DNA of 64,000 nucleotides from Phaeobacter sp. 22II1-1F12B (GTDB taxonomy: Bacteria; Pseudomonadota; Alphaproteobacteria; Rhodobacterales; Rhodobacteraceae): contig NZ_AQQP01000006.1 in NCBI RefSeq assembly GCF_002210165.1, positions 310,001 to 374,000 on the forward strand, written 5' to 3'. The translations under genes and the position numbers were made by a program. Numbering within the stretch: the stretch's first letter is position 1; every line of letters starts with the position of its first letter. This document shows, one piece after another, positions 11,654-20,185 of the stretch. Below the pieces are notes generated by a model. It ran no database searches. It saw only the letters and a list, made by a program, of their open reading frames with translations, and was not told where the DNA came from.

Positions 11654-12112
11654 ATGCCGCGCATCTCAGCCCTCGTTCTATCGCTCCTCGTTCCTCTGGG
11701 CGCGAGCGCACAGGAAACCGGAAAAGAGGCCTTGAACGCCTCTGAAACCTCGATCATCCAACCCGCCGGTGAAAGCGAACTCAGCGAGTTCCACTGGATC
11801 GCGCGCCCGGTCATCGTATTTGCCGATTCCCCGCAGGACCCCCGGTTCATCGAGCAGATCGAATATCTTTCCGCAGAAGAAGACATGCTGCGCGAACGCG
11901 ACGTGATCGTCCTGACCGATACTGACCCGGACGCTCGGGCACCAATCCGCATGCAGCTCCGCCCGCGCGGGTTCATGCTGGTTCTGGTCGACAAGGACGG
12001 CAACGTCGAATTGCGCAAGCCGATGCCTTGGACGGTGCGTGAACTGACCCGCTCCATCGACAAGATGCCCAACCGGCAGCGCGAGATCGACGAGCGGCGC
12101 CAGAGCAACTGA
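11654..12112 (+). CDS. DUF4174 domain protein, exported
   Basis: A 152-residue protein with a signal peptide (MPRISALVLSLLVPLGASAQ). A compact alpha/beta domain follows, ending in FMLVLVDKDGNVELRKPMPW and a helix ELTRSIDKMPNRQREI. This pattern matches DUF4174, a small periplasmic domain with a thioredoxin-like outline and no assigned activity. The start at 11654 is preceded by AGGAGA at a good distance. A short AT-rich TATATT at about 11631 could be the -10 box of its promoter. In this window it lies between the mutase and pccA. Confidence 0.75.
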   Translation: MPRISALVLSLLVPLGASAQETGKEALNASETSIIQPAGESELSEFHWIARPVIVFADSPQDPRFIEQIEYLSAEEDMLRERDVIVLTDTDPDARAPIRMQLRPRGFMLVLVDKDGNVELRKPMPWTVRELTRSIDKMPNRQREIDERRQSN

Positions 12113-12240
12113 TTTGACCTTCCGTCACCTTGGGGTGTTTGCGGGTGACAGACCAGTTTCGAGCACCTAGCCTTTCGGTTCCAATCATAAGAAACGTGCC
12201 GCAGGCCCAAGCGTGGACTGACGGTATTCAAAGGAACGAA

Positions 12241-13869
12241 ATGCGACTTCTCAACCTGAACGGCGATCTCAGCTACTTCTGGGAAATACTGGGCTACGCC
12301 GAAAATGAAACGTCCATGTTTTTTAATACTGGATCCATCACATTTTTCGAAAGCAGAGTAGGTTCTGGCAAGTCTTATGCATTGGGCATGACCGGTAATT
12401 TCGATGTCGAGACACTGACCGGCACGATCAGCAACTCTGCATTTGAACTCATCGACTACGACACCGTCCTGACGCCGCCCTTGATTGCCAACTTCTACGG
12501 ATTGGACGTTGGGATTGGCAGCGTATTCGCCAAAAGCGCCATCTACGGCTACACCTTCGATCTCGGCAGCCTGACAGACGCGATAACTGCTGCGGGTGAA
12601 TACATGGTCACCGGCTCGGACAATGACGACAGGCTGGCGCCCGACTCCTTGTTCGACTTCGCCAGCGACGATCAGATGTTCGGCGGCAAGGGCAATGACA
12701 GGTTCTTTGGCGGTGCAGGCAACGATGTCATGGATGGTGGCGAAGGCAACGATGTGTTCCACGGCAACATCGGTGAAGACCGTTTGCTGGGACAGCAGGG
12801 TAAGGACAAGCTGATCGGGGACGAGGGCAATGATGTGCTTCTCGGCGGACGTGGCGGCGACACCCTGCTGGGCGGTACCGGACGCGACAAGCTCAAGGGC
12901 GGCGGTGGCGGCGACCGGCTCGAAGGCGGCGGCGGCAAAGACTCCCTGACGGGCGGCGGCGGTCGCGACATCTTTGTGTTTTCCGACCGTGGCCGGGATG
13001 TGGTCAGGGATTTCGCCGACGGGCGCGACAAGATTTCCGTCGATGCCTACACGAATGACCTTAAGATCACCGACACCAAACGCGGCGCGCTGGTGGTTCA
13101 TGGCGATGCCGAAATGTTGTTGCTTGGCGTATCTGCCGACAGCCTCGGGTCGGAGGACTTTGTTACCCTGAAGGGCGGTAAAGACGACGACACGCAGACT
13201 GGGGATGAAGTTGAGGACACGCCGACTGACAGCAGCGATGACGCGTTGGACGATGGCAATGGGGACGACACCTCGACTGGCGGCGGCGATGACGACACGC
13301 CAACTGACAGCGGCGATGACGCGTTGGACGATGGCAATGGAGACGACACCCCGTCCGGCGGCGACGACACGCAGACCGACTTCGAAAGTATCGTTCTGAA
13401 CGGCGACGACGGCGATGACTTCCTGAAAGGCGGGAGAGGCGATGACCACCTGACAGGCGGGAGTGGCAACGACATGCTGGAAGGCCGCGGCGGCAGTGAC
13501 ATTCTTTCGGGTGGCAAAGGCAAAGACCAGCTGACTGGCGGCGGCGGCAATGACTTCCTGAACGGCGGTAGCGGCGCCGACACGCTGATAGGCGGCAAAG
13601 GCGACGACGAGTTGTATGGCGACCGTGGCGGGGACACCCTTACGGGTGGCGATGGAAACGACTGTTTCGTATTTACGATCCGTGGCCGGGATATCGTCAC
13701 GGATTTCACCAGCCAGAGCGACTTTCTGAGATCCTCCGCCGGCAGCATGGATAACATCGAGATTTCTGACACCAAGCGCGGCGCGCTGGTGGTTCATGGC
13801 GATGCCGAAATGCTGTTGCTTGGCGTATCTGCCGACAGCCTCGGGGCGGACGACTTTCAGTTCATCTGA
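12241..13869 (+). CDS. RTX repeat calcium-binding protein
   Basis: A 542-residue protein. The first ~125 residues have no recognised domain. From about residue 125 onward come two blocks of glycine/aspartate nonapeptides (GGxGxDxLx), which bind Ca2+ and form parallel beta rolls outside the cell. The blocks are joined by an acidic Asp/Thr/Ser-rich linker (about residues 315-390). Each block ends with the same 26-30 residue cap ([20 protein letters not shown]). There is no N-terminal signal peptide, which fits type I secretion through a C-terminal signal. The ATG at 12241 has AAGGAACG upstream; an in-frame start at 12130 would add 37 residues. No enzymatic domain is visible. Confidence 0.85.
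   Translation: MRLLNLNGDLSYFWEILGYAENETSMFFNTGSITFFESRVGSGKSYALGMTGNFDVETLTGTISNSAFELIDYDTVLTPPLIANFYGLDVGIGSVFAKSAIYGYTFDLGSLTDAITAAGEYMVTGSDNDDRLAPDSLFDFASDDQMFGGKGNDRFFGGAGNDVMDGGEGNDVFHGNIGEDRLLGQQGKDKLIGDEGNDVLLGGRGGDTLLGGTGRDKLKGGGGGDRLEGGGGKDSLTGGGGRDIFVFSDRGRDVVRDFADGRDKISVDAYTNDLKITDTKRGALVVHGDAEMLLLGVSADSLGSEDFVTLKGGKDDDTQTGDEVEDTPTDSSDDALDDGNGDDTSTGGGDDDTPTDSGDDALDDGNGDDTPSGGDDTQTDFESIVLNGDDGDDFLKGGRGDDHLTGGSGNDMLEGRGGSDILSGGKGKDQLTGGGGNDFLNGGSGADTLIGGKGDDELYGDRGGDTLTGGDGNDCFVFTIRGRDIVTDFTSQSDFLRSSAGSMDNIEISDTKRGALVVHGDAEMLLLGVSADSLGADDFQFI
13072..13161 (+). repeat. 90-bp direct repeat inside the RTX gene, copy 1
   Basis: It encodes the cap after the first RTX block ([20 protein letters not shown] and the following SADSLG). 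It matches 13768-13857 at 86 of 90 positions by direct comparison, in the same orientation and frame. The near identity implies recent duplication or gene conversion. Confidence 0.9.
13768..13857 (+). repeat. 90-bp direct repeat inside the RTX gene, copy 2
   Basis: This copy is the penultimate part of the protein and ends 12 bases before the stop codon region. Four substitutions separate it from 13072-13161. Recombination between the copies would delete the acidic linker and the second RTX block while keeping the reading frame. Confidence 0.9.
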
Positions 13870-13885
13870 TCCGCGCAGACGATGC

Positions 13886-13911
13886 TGTCCGGTGCTGCAA
13901 GGCACCGGACA
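13886..13911 (+). terminator. Hairpin after the RTX gene
   Basis: TGTCCGGTGC and GCACCGGACA form a perfect 10-bp stem with a 6-base loop, 17 bases after the RTX stop codon and before the convergent pccA stop. No long T-tract follows, so termination may be partial or bidirectional. Confidence 0.6.
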
Positions 13912-13948
13912 ATTGATCGACATATGAGGCGCGCGGAGCTGCATCGCC

Positions 13949-15994
13949 TTATTCGAACTCCATGATCACATCGTCGACGGCAAGACTGTCACCCGGTCCG
14001 GCATTGACCTTGGCGACCACGCCTTTGCGTTCGGCGCGCAGGATGTTTTCCATCTTCATCGCCTCGACCGTGCAGAGCGGCTGGCCCTCCTGCACTTCGT
14101 CCCCCTCGGCCACGTTGATCTTCACGATCAGACCGGGCATCGGGCAGAGCAGCATCTTCGAGGTATCGGGCGGCAATTTCTCGGGCATCAGGTCGGCCAG
14201 TTCCGCCTGACGCGGGCTGCGCACATGCACCTTGAGATCCGCGCCACGGCTGCGCAGGCGGAAGCCACCGGAAATCTTGCCCACCTTGAGCACGAGCCGT
14301 TCGGCATCGACCATCAGCTCCGCAAGCTGCTTGCCCGGTGTCCAGTCGCTGGTGACGCGGTGGCTAGAGCCATCCTCGAAAACAACCGTCGCCCCTTCGG
14401 GATCGGCCTGCACCTTGACCTCGTAGCGAAGACCCTGAAGGTTCACGACCCAGTCTGAGCCGACCACCCGTTCGTGGTTGTCCATCCTTCCGGAGATCCG
14501 GGTCCGACGGATTTCAGCCACGCGGTGCATGGCGGCGGCGCTGGCCGCGATCCGTCGCAGCACATCCTCGGAGAGTTCGACGCCTTCGAAACCTTCCGGC
14601 CATTCTTCGGCGATAAAGGCGGTTGTCGCCTCGCCTGCGACGAATTTCGGATGATCCATGACGGCGGACAGGAACGGCAGGTTATGCCCGATGCCTTCCA
14701 GCTCGAAACTGTCGAGAGCGACGCGCATCGCCTCGATGGCTTCGGCGCGGGTCGGCGCCCATGTGCAAAGCTTGGCGATCATCGGGTCGTAATACATTGA
14801 AATCTCGCCGCCCTCGTAGACGCCGGTATCGTTGCGCACGGCGATGGGGCCGTTGGGGGCCTCTCCCTGCCACTTGTCATTGTCCAGCAGCGGGCCGGCG
14901 GCGACCTCGGCGGGCGGGCGATAGCGGGTCAGACGCCCGATAGAGGGCAGGAAGTTGCGATAGGGGTCTTCTGCATAAAGGCGGTTTTCGATCGCCCAGC
15001 CGTTCAGCTTGATATCGTCTTGGGTGATCGTCAGCTTTTCGCCATTGGCGACGCGGATCATCTGCTCGACCAGATCGACACCGGTGATCAGCTCGGTCAC
15101 CGGGTGTTCCACCTGAAGTCGGGTGTTCATCTCGAGGAAATAGAAATTCTTGTCGCCATCGACGATGAATTCAACGGTGCCCGCGCTGGTGTATCCAACC
15201 GCCTGCGCCAGCGCGACGGCCTGCTCGCCCATCGCTTTCCGGGTCGCTTCGTCAAGGAAGGGCGACGGCGCTTCTTCGACCACTTTCTGGTTTCGGCGCT
15301 GAATCGAGCATTCCCTCTCGCCAAGATAAAGGCCGTTGCCATGCGCATCGCACAGTACCTGAATCTCGATGTGACGCGGCTGGGTGACGAATTTCTCGAT
15401 AAAGATCCGGTCATCACCGAAAGAGTTCGCGGCTTCGTTCTTGGAAGACTGGAACCCTTCGCGCGCCTCGTCGTCGTTCCAGGCGATACGCATGCCCTTG
15501 CCGCCACCACCGGCGCTGGCCTTGATCATCACCGGATAGCCGATCTCGGCCGAGATTTTCACCGCCTCGTCAGCGTCTTCGATCAAGCCCATGTAGCCCG
15601 GCACCGTGCTGACCCCGGCCTCTTTGGCGATCTTCTTCGAGGTGATTTTGTCGCCCATCTTCTCGATAGCGCCAACGGGTGGCCCGACAAATGCCACGCC
15701 CTCGGCGGCCAGCGCCTCGGCGAATTTCGGGTTCTCCGACAGGAAGCCGTAGCCCGGGTGGACCGCTTCGGCCCCGCTGGAGCGGATCGCCTCCATCACC
15801 TTGTCGATGACGATATAGGACTGGTTGGCGGGCGGCGGGCCGATATGCACTGCCTCATCCGCCATCTCCACATGCAAGGCCTGCCGGTCAGCGTCGGAAT
15901 AGATCGCGACCGTACCGATCCCCATCTTGCGCGCGGTCTTGATCACGCGGCAGGCGATTTCGCCCCGGTTGGCAATCAGGATTTTATTGAACAT
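13949..15994 (-). CDS. pccA: Propionyl-CoA carboxylase, biotin carboxylase/BCCP subunit
   Basis: A 681-residue alpha subunit. The biotin carboxylase domain runs from MFNKILIANRGEIA to about residue 450. It includes the ATP-grasp glycine loop (ASAGGGGKGMR) and the EMNTRLQVEHPVTE catalytic segment. A central BT domain follows, then a C-terminal biotinyl domain with the EAMKMEN motif whose lysine is biotinylated. With PccB it makes methylmalonyl-CoA from propionyl-CoA, bicarbonate and ATP. ATG 15994 is chosen over an upstream ATG at 16054 because it begins exactly at the conserved domain. pccB lies 2.5 kb upstream on the same strand, separated by four small genes. Confidence 0.96.
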   Translation of the reverse strand: MFNKILIANRGEIACRVIKTARKMGIGTVAIYSDADRQALHVEMADEAVHIGPPPANQSYIVIDKVMEAIRSSGAEAVHPGYGFLSENPKFAEALAAEGVAFVGPPVGAIEKMGDKITSKKIAKEAGVSTVPGYMGLIEDADEAVKISAEIGYPVMIKASAGGGGKGMRIAWNDDEAREGFQSSKNEAANSFGDDRIFIEKFVTQPRHIEIQVLCDAHGNGLYLGERECSIQRRNQKVVEEAPSPFLDEATRKAMGEQAVALAQAVGYTSAGTVEFIVDGDKNFYFLEMNTRLQVEHPVTELITGVDLVEQMIRVANGEKLTITQDDIKLNGWAIENRLYAEDPYRNFLPSIGRLTRYRPPAEVAAGPLLDNDKWQGEAPNGPIAVRNDTGVYEGGEISMYYDPMIAKLCTWAPTRAEAIEAMRVALDSFELEGIGHNLPFLSAVMDHPKFVAGEATTAFIAEEWPEGFEGVELSEDVLRRIAASAAAMHRVAEIRRTRISGRMDNHERVVGSDWVVNLQGLRYEVKVQADPEGATVVFEDGSSHRVTSDWTPGKQLAELMVDAERLVLKVGKISGGFRLRSRGADLKVHVRSPRQAELADLMPEKLPPDTSKMLLCPMPGLIVKINVAEGDEVQEGQPLCTVEAMKMENILRAERKGVVAKVNAGPGDSLAVDDVIMEFE

Positions 15995-16029
15995 GGAGTG
16001 CCCTTCGTCTGGAAGCGTTGGAAATGCAA

Positions 16030-16065
16030 AACGCCGCGGCGCGGATTTCTCCACGTCACGGCGTT
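16030..16065 (-). terminator. Weak hairpin between the lipoprotein gene and pccA
   Basis: On the minus strand AACGCCG and CGGCGTT form a 7-bp stem, followed by a short T run (TTTT) when extended. It lies 59 bases after the lipoprotein stop and upstream of the pccA start. It could separate the two transcription units. Confidence 0.4.
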
Positions 16066-16123
16066 CGAATAGGTCGGAAGTGAAAGGTTGCCGAGCGTTG
16101 CGCGACGACCTGTCAGATCAGGT

Positions 16124-16339
16124 TCAGCACTTGCCGGGGTTTTCCTGGCAATAAATGAGGTTGCCTGCCGCGCCGACAGCGGCGCCGGTGACAAGGTTGG
16201 TGTCAAGGACGGCTGCTGCGCCAGCGCCGGCCGCGCCACCATAGAGCGCTCGCTCTCCGGTTGTGTCGCCACAGGCCGCCAGCCCGCCGACGAGTCCAAG
16301 AACCGTTGCCGATTTAACGATGAAAGATGCACGTAGCAT
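16124..16339 (-). CDS. Small glycine/alanine-rich lipoprotein
   Basis: A 71-residue protein. The N-terminus has a signal peptide ending in the lipobox LAAC, so the cysteine at about residue 23 should be lipidated. The mature part is a Gly/Ala-rich segment (ALYGGAAGAGAAAVLD, then LVTGAAVGAAGNLIYC) ending in a second pair of cysteines. This resembles small glycine-zipper lipoproteins associated with the outer membrane. GAAGGAATT is a good ribosome binding site. It lies directly upstream of pccA, a placement inferred to be positional rather than functional. Confidence 0.75.
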   Translation of the reverse strand: MLRASFIVKSATVLGLVGGLAACGDTTGERALYGGAAGAGAAAVLDTNLVTGAAVGAAGNLIYCQENPGKC

Positions 16340-16709
16340 GGGGTAATTCCTTCGATTTTTTTATTGCTCGATGGAAAAACAAATGAACGGCTTCTTTTGT
16401 TCCACAAGGATAAACTGCGCGCGCGCCGGGTTTCAGCGGCTTCCCGCCTGCGGGCTACCGAACGCGCGCCACCGGCCAAAAGAAAGACAGACAGGCCATC
16501 GCGGGGTGCGGTGACCTGCCTGCCTAAGGAAGGGGTACAGAATAGTTGGGACGCGACACGGAAAGATCCGAAGTAGATTGTCGCAAGGTCAATTTTTAAC
16601 GAAAAGTTAATCGCCGCCAAGCGGTTATTACAACTTTTACGAGCATCAGCCATTTCGCGCCGATAAGGCGTGCGCGCGTGCAGATTTCTGCCGATCCGGG
16701 GGGTGGGAT
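16340..16709. other. Intergenic region upstream of the lipoprotein gene
   Basis: No convincing gene is seen on either strand. On the minus strand a TTGACC hexamer at about 16590 could be the -35 element for the lipoprotein promoter, with only a poor -10 match 17 bases later. The right half is AT-rich (TTTTTAACGAAAAGTTAA), as expected of a promoter region. Confidence 0.4.
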
Positions 16710-17054
16710 TCATCGAAACACCTCGGGAAAGGACAGGCGTGCGACGGCCACGTCGATCTTCAGAAGCGATTCATAGCTTGCCAGATCAAAAGGTTCCTCG
16801 GCCGGAATCACTTCACGTCCGAAAAGCCAGCTAAGCCGACCCGCGTCGAGGTTTCCACGCTCGAACGGTTCTTCGCCGAAATGTTCCCAGAGCGCCGTCA
16901 TGAACCCGGCATCCGCCCGCCGGTCAGGTGGGCGACGGTCGGCAAAACGCTCGCGCCGGATCAGCGGAGTTATCCCCTTTGGGTTGGGACGGCGAATGAC
17001 GAACTGGTAATCCGTGCCGGGCAGCCGCCCGGGAAATCCGCGATGTTTCAGCAT
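16710..17054 (-). CDS. Conserved hypothetical protein
   Basis: A 114-residue cytoplasmic protein that I cannot assign to a named family. It has a basic, Arg-rich first half (about residues 1-50) and a second half with acidic helices (FMTALWEHFGEEPFE and LDAGRLSWLFGREVIPAEE). There is no signal peptide or membrane segment. The start has GGCAGGAC about 6 bases upstream. It sits between the DUF6497 gene and the lipoprotein gene in the minus-strand set linking pccB to pccA. Confidence 0.55.
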   Translation of the reverse strand: MLKHRGFPGRLPGTDYQFVIRRPNPKGITPLIRRERFADRRPPDRRADAGFMTALWEHFGEEPFERGNLDAGRLSWLFGREVIPAEEPFDLASYESLLKIDVAVARLSFPEVFR

Positions 17055-17103
17055 TGTCCTGCCGCCTCGTCATTTTCATTATATTGGTATGGGGGGCGTC
17101 GCA

Positions 17104-17604
17104 TCAGAATGGCTCCCAGATACAGCCACCATCTTGCGGGCGGTAGGATTCAAAGAACTGCGTTGCCTCGGGATCGGCATAGCCGAAAGGCACTTCGCGG
17201 TCGGCCATCGAGATCACGACGCTGGCGACGTCCAGTTCATATTGTTCCAAGTAAGGCAGCACAAGCTGGACGCAGAGATCGGCCATGTCGTTCGACGCGG
17301 TTTCGAAATCGACTGTGCCACCGTCACGCGCAATGGCAGGGGCAAGGAAGCGGAAACGGGCCAGCGGTCCGTCGCCGGAGTCGTCGATCAGAACCTCGCT
17401 GAGCGTGACGGTCTGGCCGGAAGGAACCTTGACGGGCTGGTCGGCCCGGAGCGCTTCGGGGACCGAGATCAGCACAACCAGGGAAAGCGCCGGTCCAATT
17501 AGACCGCGGCCCCAACCTTGTCCTTTCGGGCAAGCTCCTCCTGTCGGGGCCGCAGGCGCTACGTTCGTCACGCGCGCAAACTTTGTTCCGTATTTCGCGA
17601 TCAT
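17104..17604 (-). CDS. DUF6497-like exported protein
   Basis: The reading frame gives up to 166 residues. A hydrophobic segment (LIGPALSLVVLISVPEALRAD) at about residues 35-55 looks like a signal peptide, but it is preceded by about 34 unlikely residues. An AGGAGG sits 20-30 bases before it without an in-frame ATG, GTG or TTG, so the true start is unclear. The mature part (DMADLCVQLVLPYLEQYEL, then a C-terminal QDGGCIWEPF) has two cysteines that could pair in the periplasm. This pattern fits DUF6497, common in Rhodobacteraceae and of unknown function. Confidence 0.6.
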   Translation of the reverse strand: MIAKYGTKFARVTNVAPAAPTGGACPKGQGWGRGLIGPALSLVVLISVPEALRADQPVKVPSGQTVTLSEVLIDDSGDGPLARFRFLAPAIARDGGTVDFETASNDMADLCVQLVLPYLEQYELDVASVVISMADREVPFGYADPEATQFFESYRPQDGGCIWEPF

Positions 17605-18013
17605 GGCGCAACTTCGTGCCGAGTGTCAAACACTGTGGTGAATTTATGTCCTGCAATCTTGAAAATCTCGGGCAGCCGTGATTGGCCCTGACCCCGCCGG
17701 TGTCCGATAGCACCCGTTCTGGCCTGTTGGTTCGCAGGTTGCGATTCGCGACATGTGCTGCCCTTCTCCCCACCTATGGTGGTAAGGTGCAGACGAGTGG
17801 CAACATGCAGAGGTTTCAAGAGAAGAAATACGGGAGATTCACCTATTAGGTGAATTGAACAGCAATCGCCACAGCCAGTGATTGAGACCTCTCGTTCCAG
17901 CGGTTGCAAGAGCACCTTTTCGGCATCCAGAAACACCCGTGCGGGATGCACATGGATGCCACGCTGATTCTTTCCGACCTGCGGGATGTGTTTCTGCAAG
18001 CACGGTGTGTGGC
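17605..18013. other. Intergenic region with a 19-bp palindrome
   Basis: No supported gene. The notable feature is a perfect inverted repeat at 17837-17855, ATTCACCTA-T-TAGGTGAAT, which resembles a dimeric repressor operator. It lies about 230 bases upstream of the DUF6497 start. The rest shows no clear promoter or terminator. Confidence 0.5.
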
Positions 18014-18277
18014 TTAGCTGTTGCGTAAAGCTTTTATGAGTTCCGATTTGTTCATGTCCGAGCGGCCCTCGATCTCCAGCTCCTGCGCGCGACTGTAGAG
18101 TTCCTCGACGGTCCAGTCCTCGTAAGGCGACTGGCTGCCGCCCTTTTTCGAGGGGTGCATATCCGGATTGGCTTTCGCATTGGCGATACGCGCGGCCTTT
18201 TCCTTGGAGGCGCCCTGATCGCGCAGCGCTTCGTAGGTATCGTGATCCTTGACTGACGGTCCGGGTGTCTTTCCCAT
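18014..18277 (-). CDS. DUF7218-type protein with Rho N-terminal-like (SAP/HeH) motif
   Basis: An 87-residue basic protein. The first half (SKEKAARIANAKANPDMHP) is a short positively charged segment. The second half (WTVEELYSRAQELEIEGRSD then MNKSELIKALRNS) has the helix-extended-helix pattern of Rho termination factor N-terminal/SAP-like folds, which often bind nucleic acid. Similar small proteins accompany stress or DNA-repair genes elsewhere, but here it follows pccB on the same strand after 170 bases. Function unknown. Confidence 0.65.
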   Translation of the reverse strand: MGKTPGPSVKDHDTYEALRDQGASKEKAARIANAKANPDMHPSKKGGSQSPYEDWTVEELYSRAQELEIEGRSDMNKSELIKALRNS

Positions 18278-18405
18278 GGCAGGCTCCTTTGAAAAGAAAA
18301 CCGCTACCGGCGGAAAGGGTTCCGCCGGTGGGGCCGTTTGACGTCTTCGCGGTCTGCATCCTGATCATGATCTGTCGGGCCGTGGTGATGCCTTTTGGCG
18401 TGGGA

Positions 18406-18440
18406 GCCTCCGGCGGGAGTATTTGGAGCAAGAGGAAAAG
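18406..18440. repeat. GCCTCCGGC-type repeat, short form (copy 2)
   Basis: GCCTCCGGCGGGAGTATTT followed by GCAAGAGGAAAAG, 8 bases from the pccB stop codon on its 3' side. It matches 28369-28403 at 33 of 35 positions. The partner arm that forms the long hairpin in copies 1 and 4 is absent. Confidence 0.75.
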
Positions 18441-18447
18441 GGAGCGG

Positions 18448-19980
18448 TCAGAGCGGAATGTTATCGTGTTTCTTCCACGGGTTGCTCAGCTGCTTGTTGC
18501 GCAGGGAGGCAAAGGCCCGGGCCACGCGGCGACGCGTCGAATGGGGCATGATGACCTCGTCGATGAAGCCACGCTCGGCGGCCACGAAGGGATTGGCGAA
18601 ACGGTCTTCGTAATCCTTTGTATGGGCGGCGATCTTTTCCTCGTTGCCGAGGTCTGCGCGGTGGATGATCTCCGTCGCGCCCTTGGCGCCCATCACCGCG
18701 ATTTCAGCCGTCGGCCAGGCGTAGTTGAAATCGCCGCGGATGTGTTTCGAGCTCATCACGTCATAGGCGCCGCCATAGGCCTTGCGGGTGATCACGGTGA
18801 CTTTTGGCACCGTCGCCTCGCCATAGGCAAAGAGCAGCTTTGCGCCGTGCTTGATGACGCCGCCGTATTCCTGGCTCGTCCCGGGAAGGAAACCCGGCAC
18901 GTCGACAAATGTGAGGATCGGGATTTCGAAACAGTCGCAGAAACGCACGAAGCGCGCGGCCTTGCGGGAGCTGTCGATGTCGAGGCAGCCCGCGAGCACC
19001 ATCGGCTGGTTGGCGACGACGCCGACGGTCTGGCCCTCGAGCCGGATGAAGCCGGTGATGATGTTCTTGGCGAAATCTTCCTGGATCTCGAAGAAGTCGC
19101 CCTCATCCGCGGTCTTCTCGATCAGCTCCTTCATATCGTAGGGCGTGTTCGCGTTTTCCGGGATCAGTGTGTCGAGGCTTTTCTCGACGCGGCTTGGTTC
19201 GTCGAAGAAAGGGCGGACGGGAGGTTTTTCGCGGTTGTTGAGCGGCAGGAAATCGACGAGCCGGCGCACTTCGGCGAGGGCTTCGACATCGTTTTCGAAA
19301 GCCCCGTCTGCGACCGAGGATTTTTTCGTGTGCGTCGACGCTCCGCCAAGTTCCTCGGCAGTCACCACTTCGTTCGTCACCGTCTTGACCACGTCTGGGC
19401 CGGTGACGAACATGTAAGAGCTGTCCTTGACCATGAAGATGAAGTCGGTCATTGCCGGGGAATAGACCGCGCCGCCCGCGCAGGGCCCCATGATGACCGA
19501 GATCTGCGGCACCACGCCGCTGGCCATGATATTGCGCTGGAACACTTCGGCATAGCCCGCAAGCGAGGCGACGCCTTCCTGGATGCGGGCACCGCCGGAA
19601 TCGTTGATGCCGATCACCGGCGCGCCGTTCTGAACCGCCATGTCCATGATCTTGCAGATCTTCTGCGCGTGGGTTTCGGAGAGAGAGCCGCCGAAGACCG
19701 TAAAATCCTGCGAGAACACATAGACCATCCGGCCATTTATCGTGCCCCATCCAGTGACGACCCCGTCGCCATAAGGGCGCTGTTTTTCCATGCCGAAATC
19801 GGTGCAGCGATGGGCGACGAACGTGTCAAATTCCTCGAAACTGCCTTCGTCCAGCAGCAGTTCGATACGCTCGCGGGCGGTGAGCTTGCCACGCTTGTGC
19901 TGGGCTTCGATCCGGTTCTCGCCGCCACCCAGACGGGCCATGTCACGGCGGCTTTCCAGTTCCGACAGGATATCCTTCAT
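18448..19980 (-). CDS. pccB: Propionyl-CoA carboxylase, carboxyltransferase subunit
   Basis: A 510-residue beta subunit with two crotonase-like halves. Acyl-CoA binding is expected around [20 protein letters not shown] and biotin binding around the second-half glycine loops ([11 protein letters not shown], then [13 protein letters not shown]). It transfers the carboxyl group from biotin on PccA to propionyl-CoA. The promoter region to the right contains several GCAAA/TTTGC half-sites matching the motif described for the PccR regulator of Rhodobacter sphaeroides, and pccR lies 3 kb away. Four small minus-strand genes separate it from pccA. Confidence 0.97.
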   Translation of the reverse strand: MKDILSELESRRDMARLGGGENRIEAQHKRGKLTARERIELLLDEGSFEEFDTFVAHRCTDFGMEKQRPYGDGVVTGWGTINGRMVYVFSQDFTVFGGSLSETHAQKICKIMDMAVQNGAPVIGINDSGGARIQEGVASLAGYAEVFQRNIMASGVVPQISVIMGPCAGGAVYSPAMTDFIFMVKDSSYMFVTGPDVVKTVTNEVVTAEELGGASTHTKKSSVADGAFENDVEALAEVRRLVDFLPLNNREKPPVRPFFDEPSRVEKSLDTLIPENANTPYDMKELIEKTADEGDFFEIQEDFAKNIITGFIRLEGQTVGVVANQPMVLAGCLDIDSSRKAARFVRFCDCFEIPILTFVDVPGFLPGTSQEYGGVIKHGAKLLFAYGEATVPKVTVITRKAYGGAYDVMSSKHIRGDFNYAWPTAEIAVMGAKGATEIIHRADLGNEEKIAAHTKDYEDRFANPFVAAERGFIDEVIMPHSTRRRVARAFASLRNKQLSNPWKKHDNIPL

Positions 19981-19995
19981 GATTCAGCTTCCCTC

Positions 19996-20100
19996 GCAAA
20001 TTTGGGCCACCATAACGTCATTCGGGAAATCACACAGGAAAATCTCGCAAATTTGCAAACCACCCTCTTTGCCGGATGAATATATTGCAAATCAGCAAAT
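19996..20100 (-). promoter_or_regulatory. Probable PccR/ScfR binding region upstream of pccB
   Basis: Five GCAAA pentamers occur within about 105 bases (at 19996, 20047, 20055, 20087 and 20095). One is part of a perfect TTTGCAAA palindrome at 20052-20059. The motif is that reported for PccR, which activates propionyl-CoA assimilation genes in R. sphaeroides. The first site starts 15 bases before the pccB ATG, and the cluster extends to -120. The same palindrome occurs upstream of pccR in this window. Confidence 0.75.
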
Positions 20101-20185
20101 TGCCCTTGTTTTGACGATTTTGAATGTGAATGAGTAAAGCTGCGCAAGAGACAGAGCGCACAACAGGCATTCACAGGTTTGATTC

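Noticed and set aside
12700-13650. CRISPR-like periodic repeats
   Set aside because: The period is 27 bases (nine codons) with the GGxGxDxLx pattern and no conserved spacers; these are RTX coding repeats.
11506-13944. Very long minus-strand reading frame (over 800 codons) opposite the RTX gene
   Set aside because: It is the antisense of a GC-rich repeat gene; its repetitive Val/Ala composition mirrors the RTX codons and it has no known domain.
16021-16031. PccR site upstream of pccA
   Set aside because: Only one TGCAAAA half-site is present, without a palindrome or partner, unlike the clusters at pccB and pccR.
18265-20079. 604-codon plus-strand frame opposite pccB
   Set aside because: Antisense of a highly conserved enzyme; no domain or start signal.
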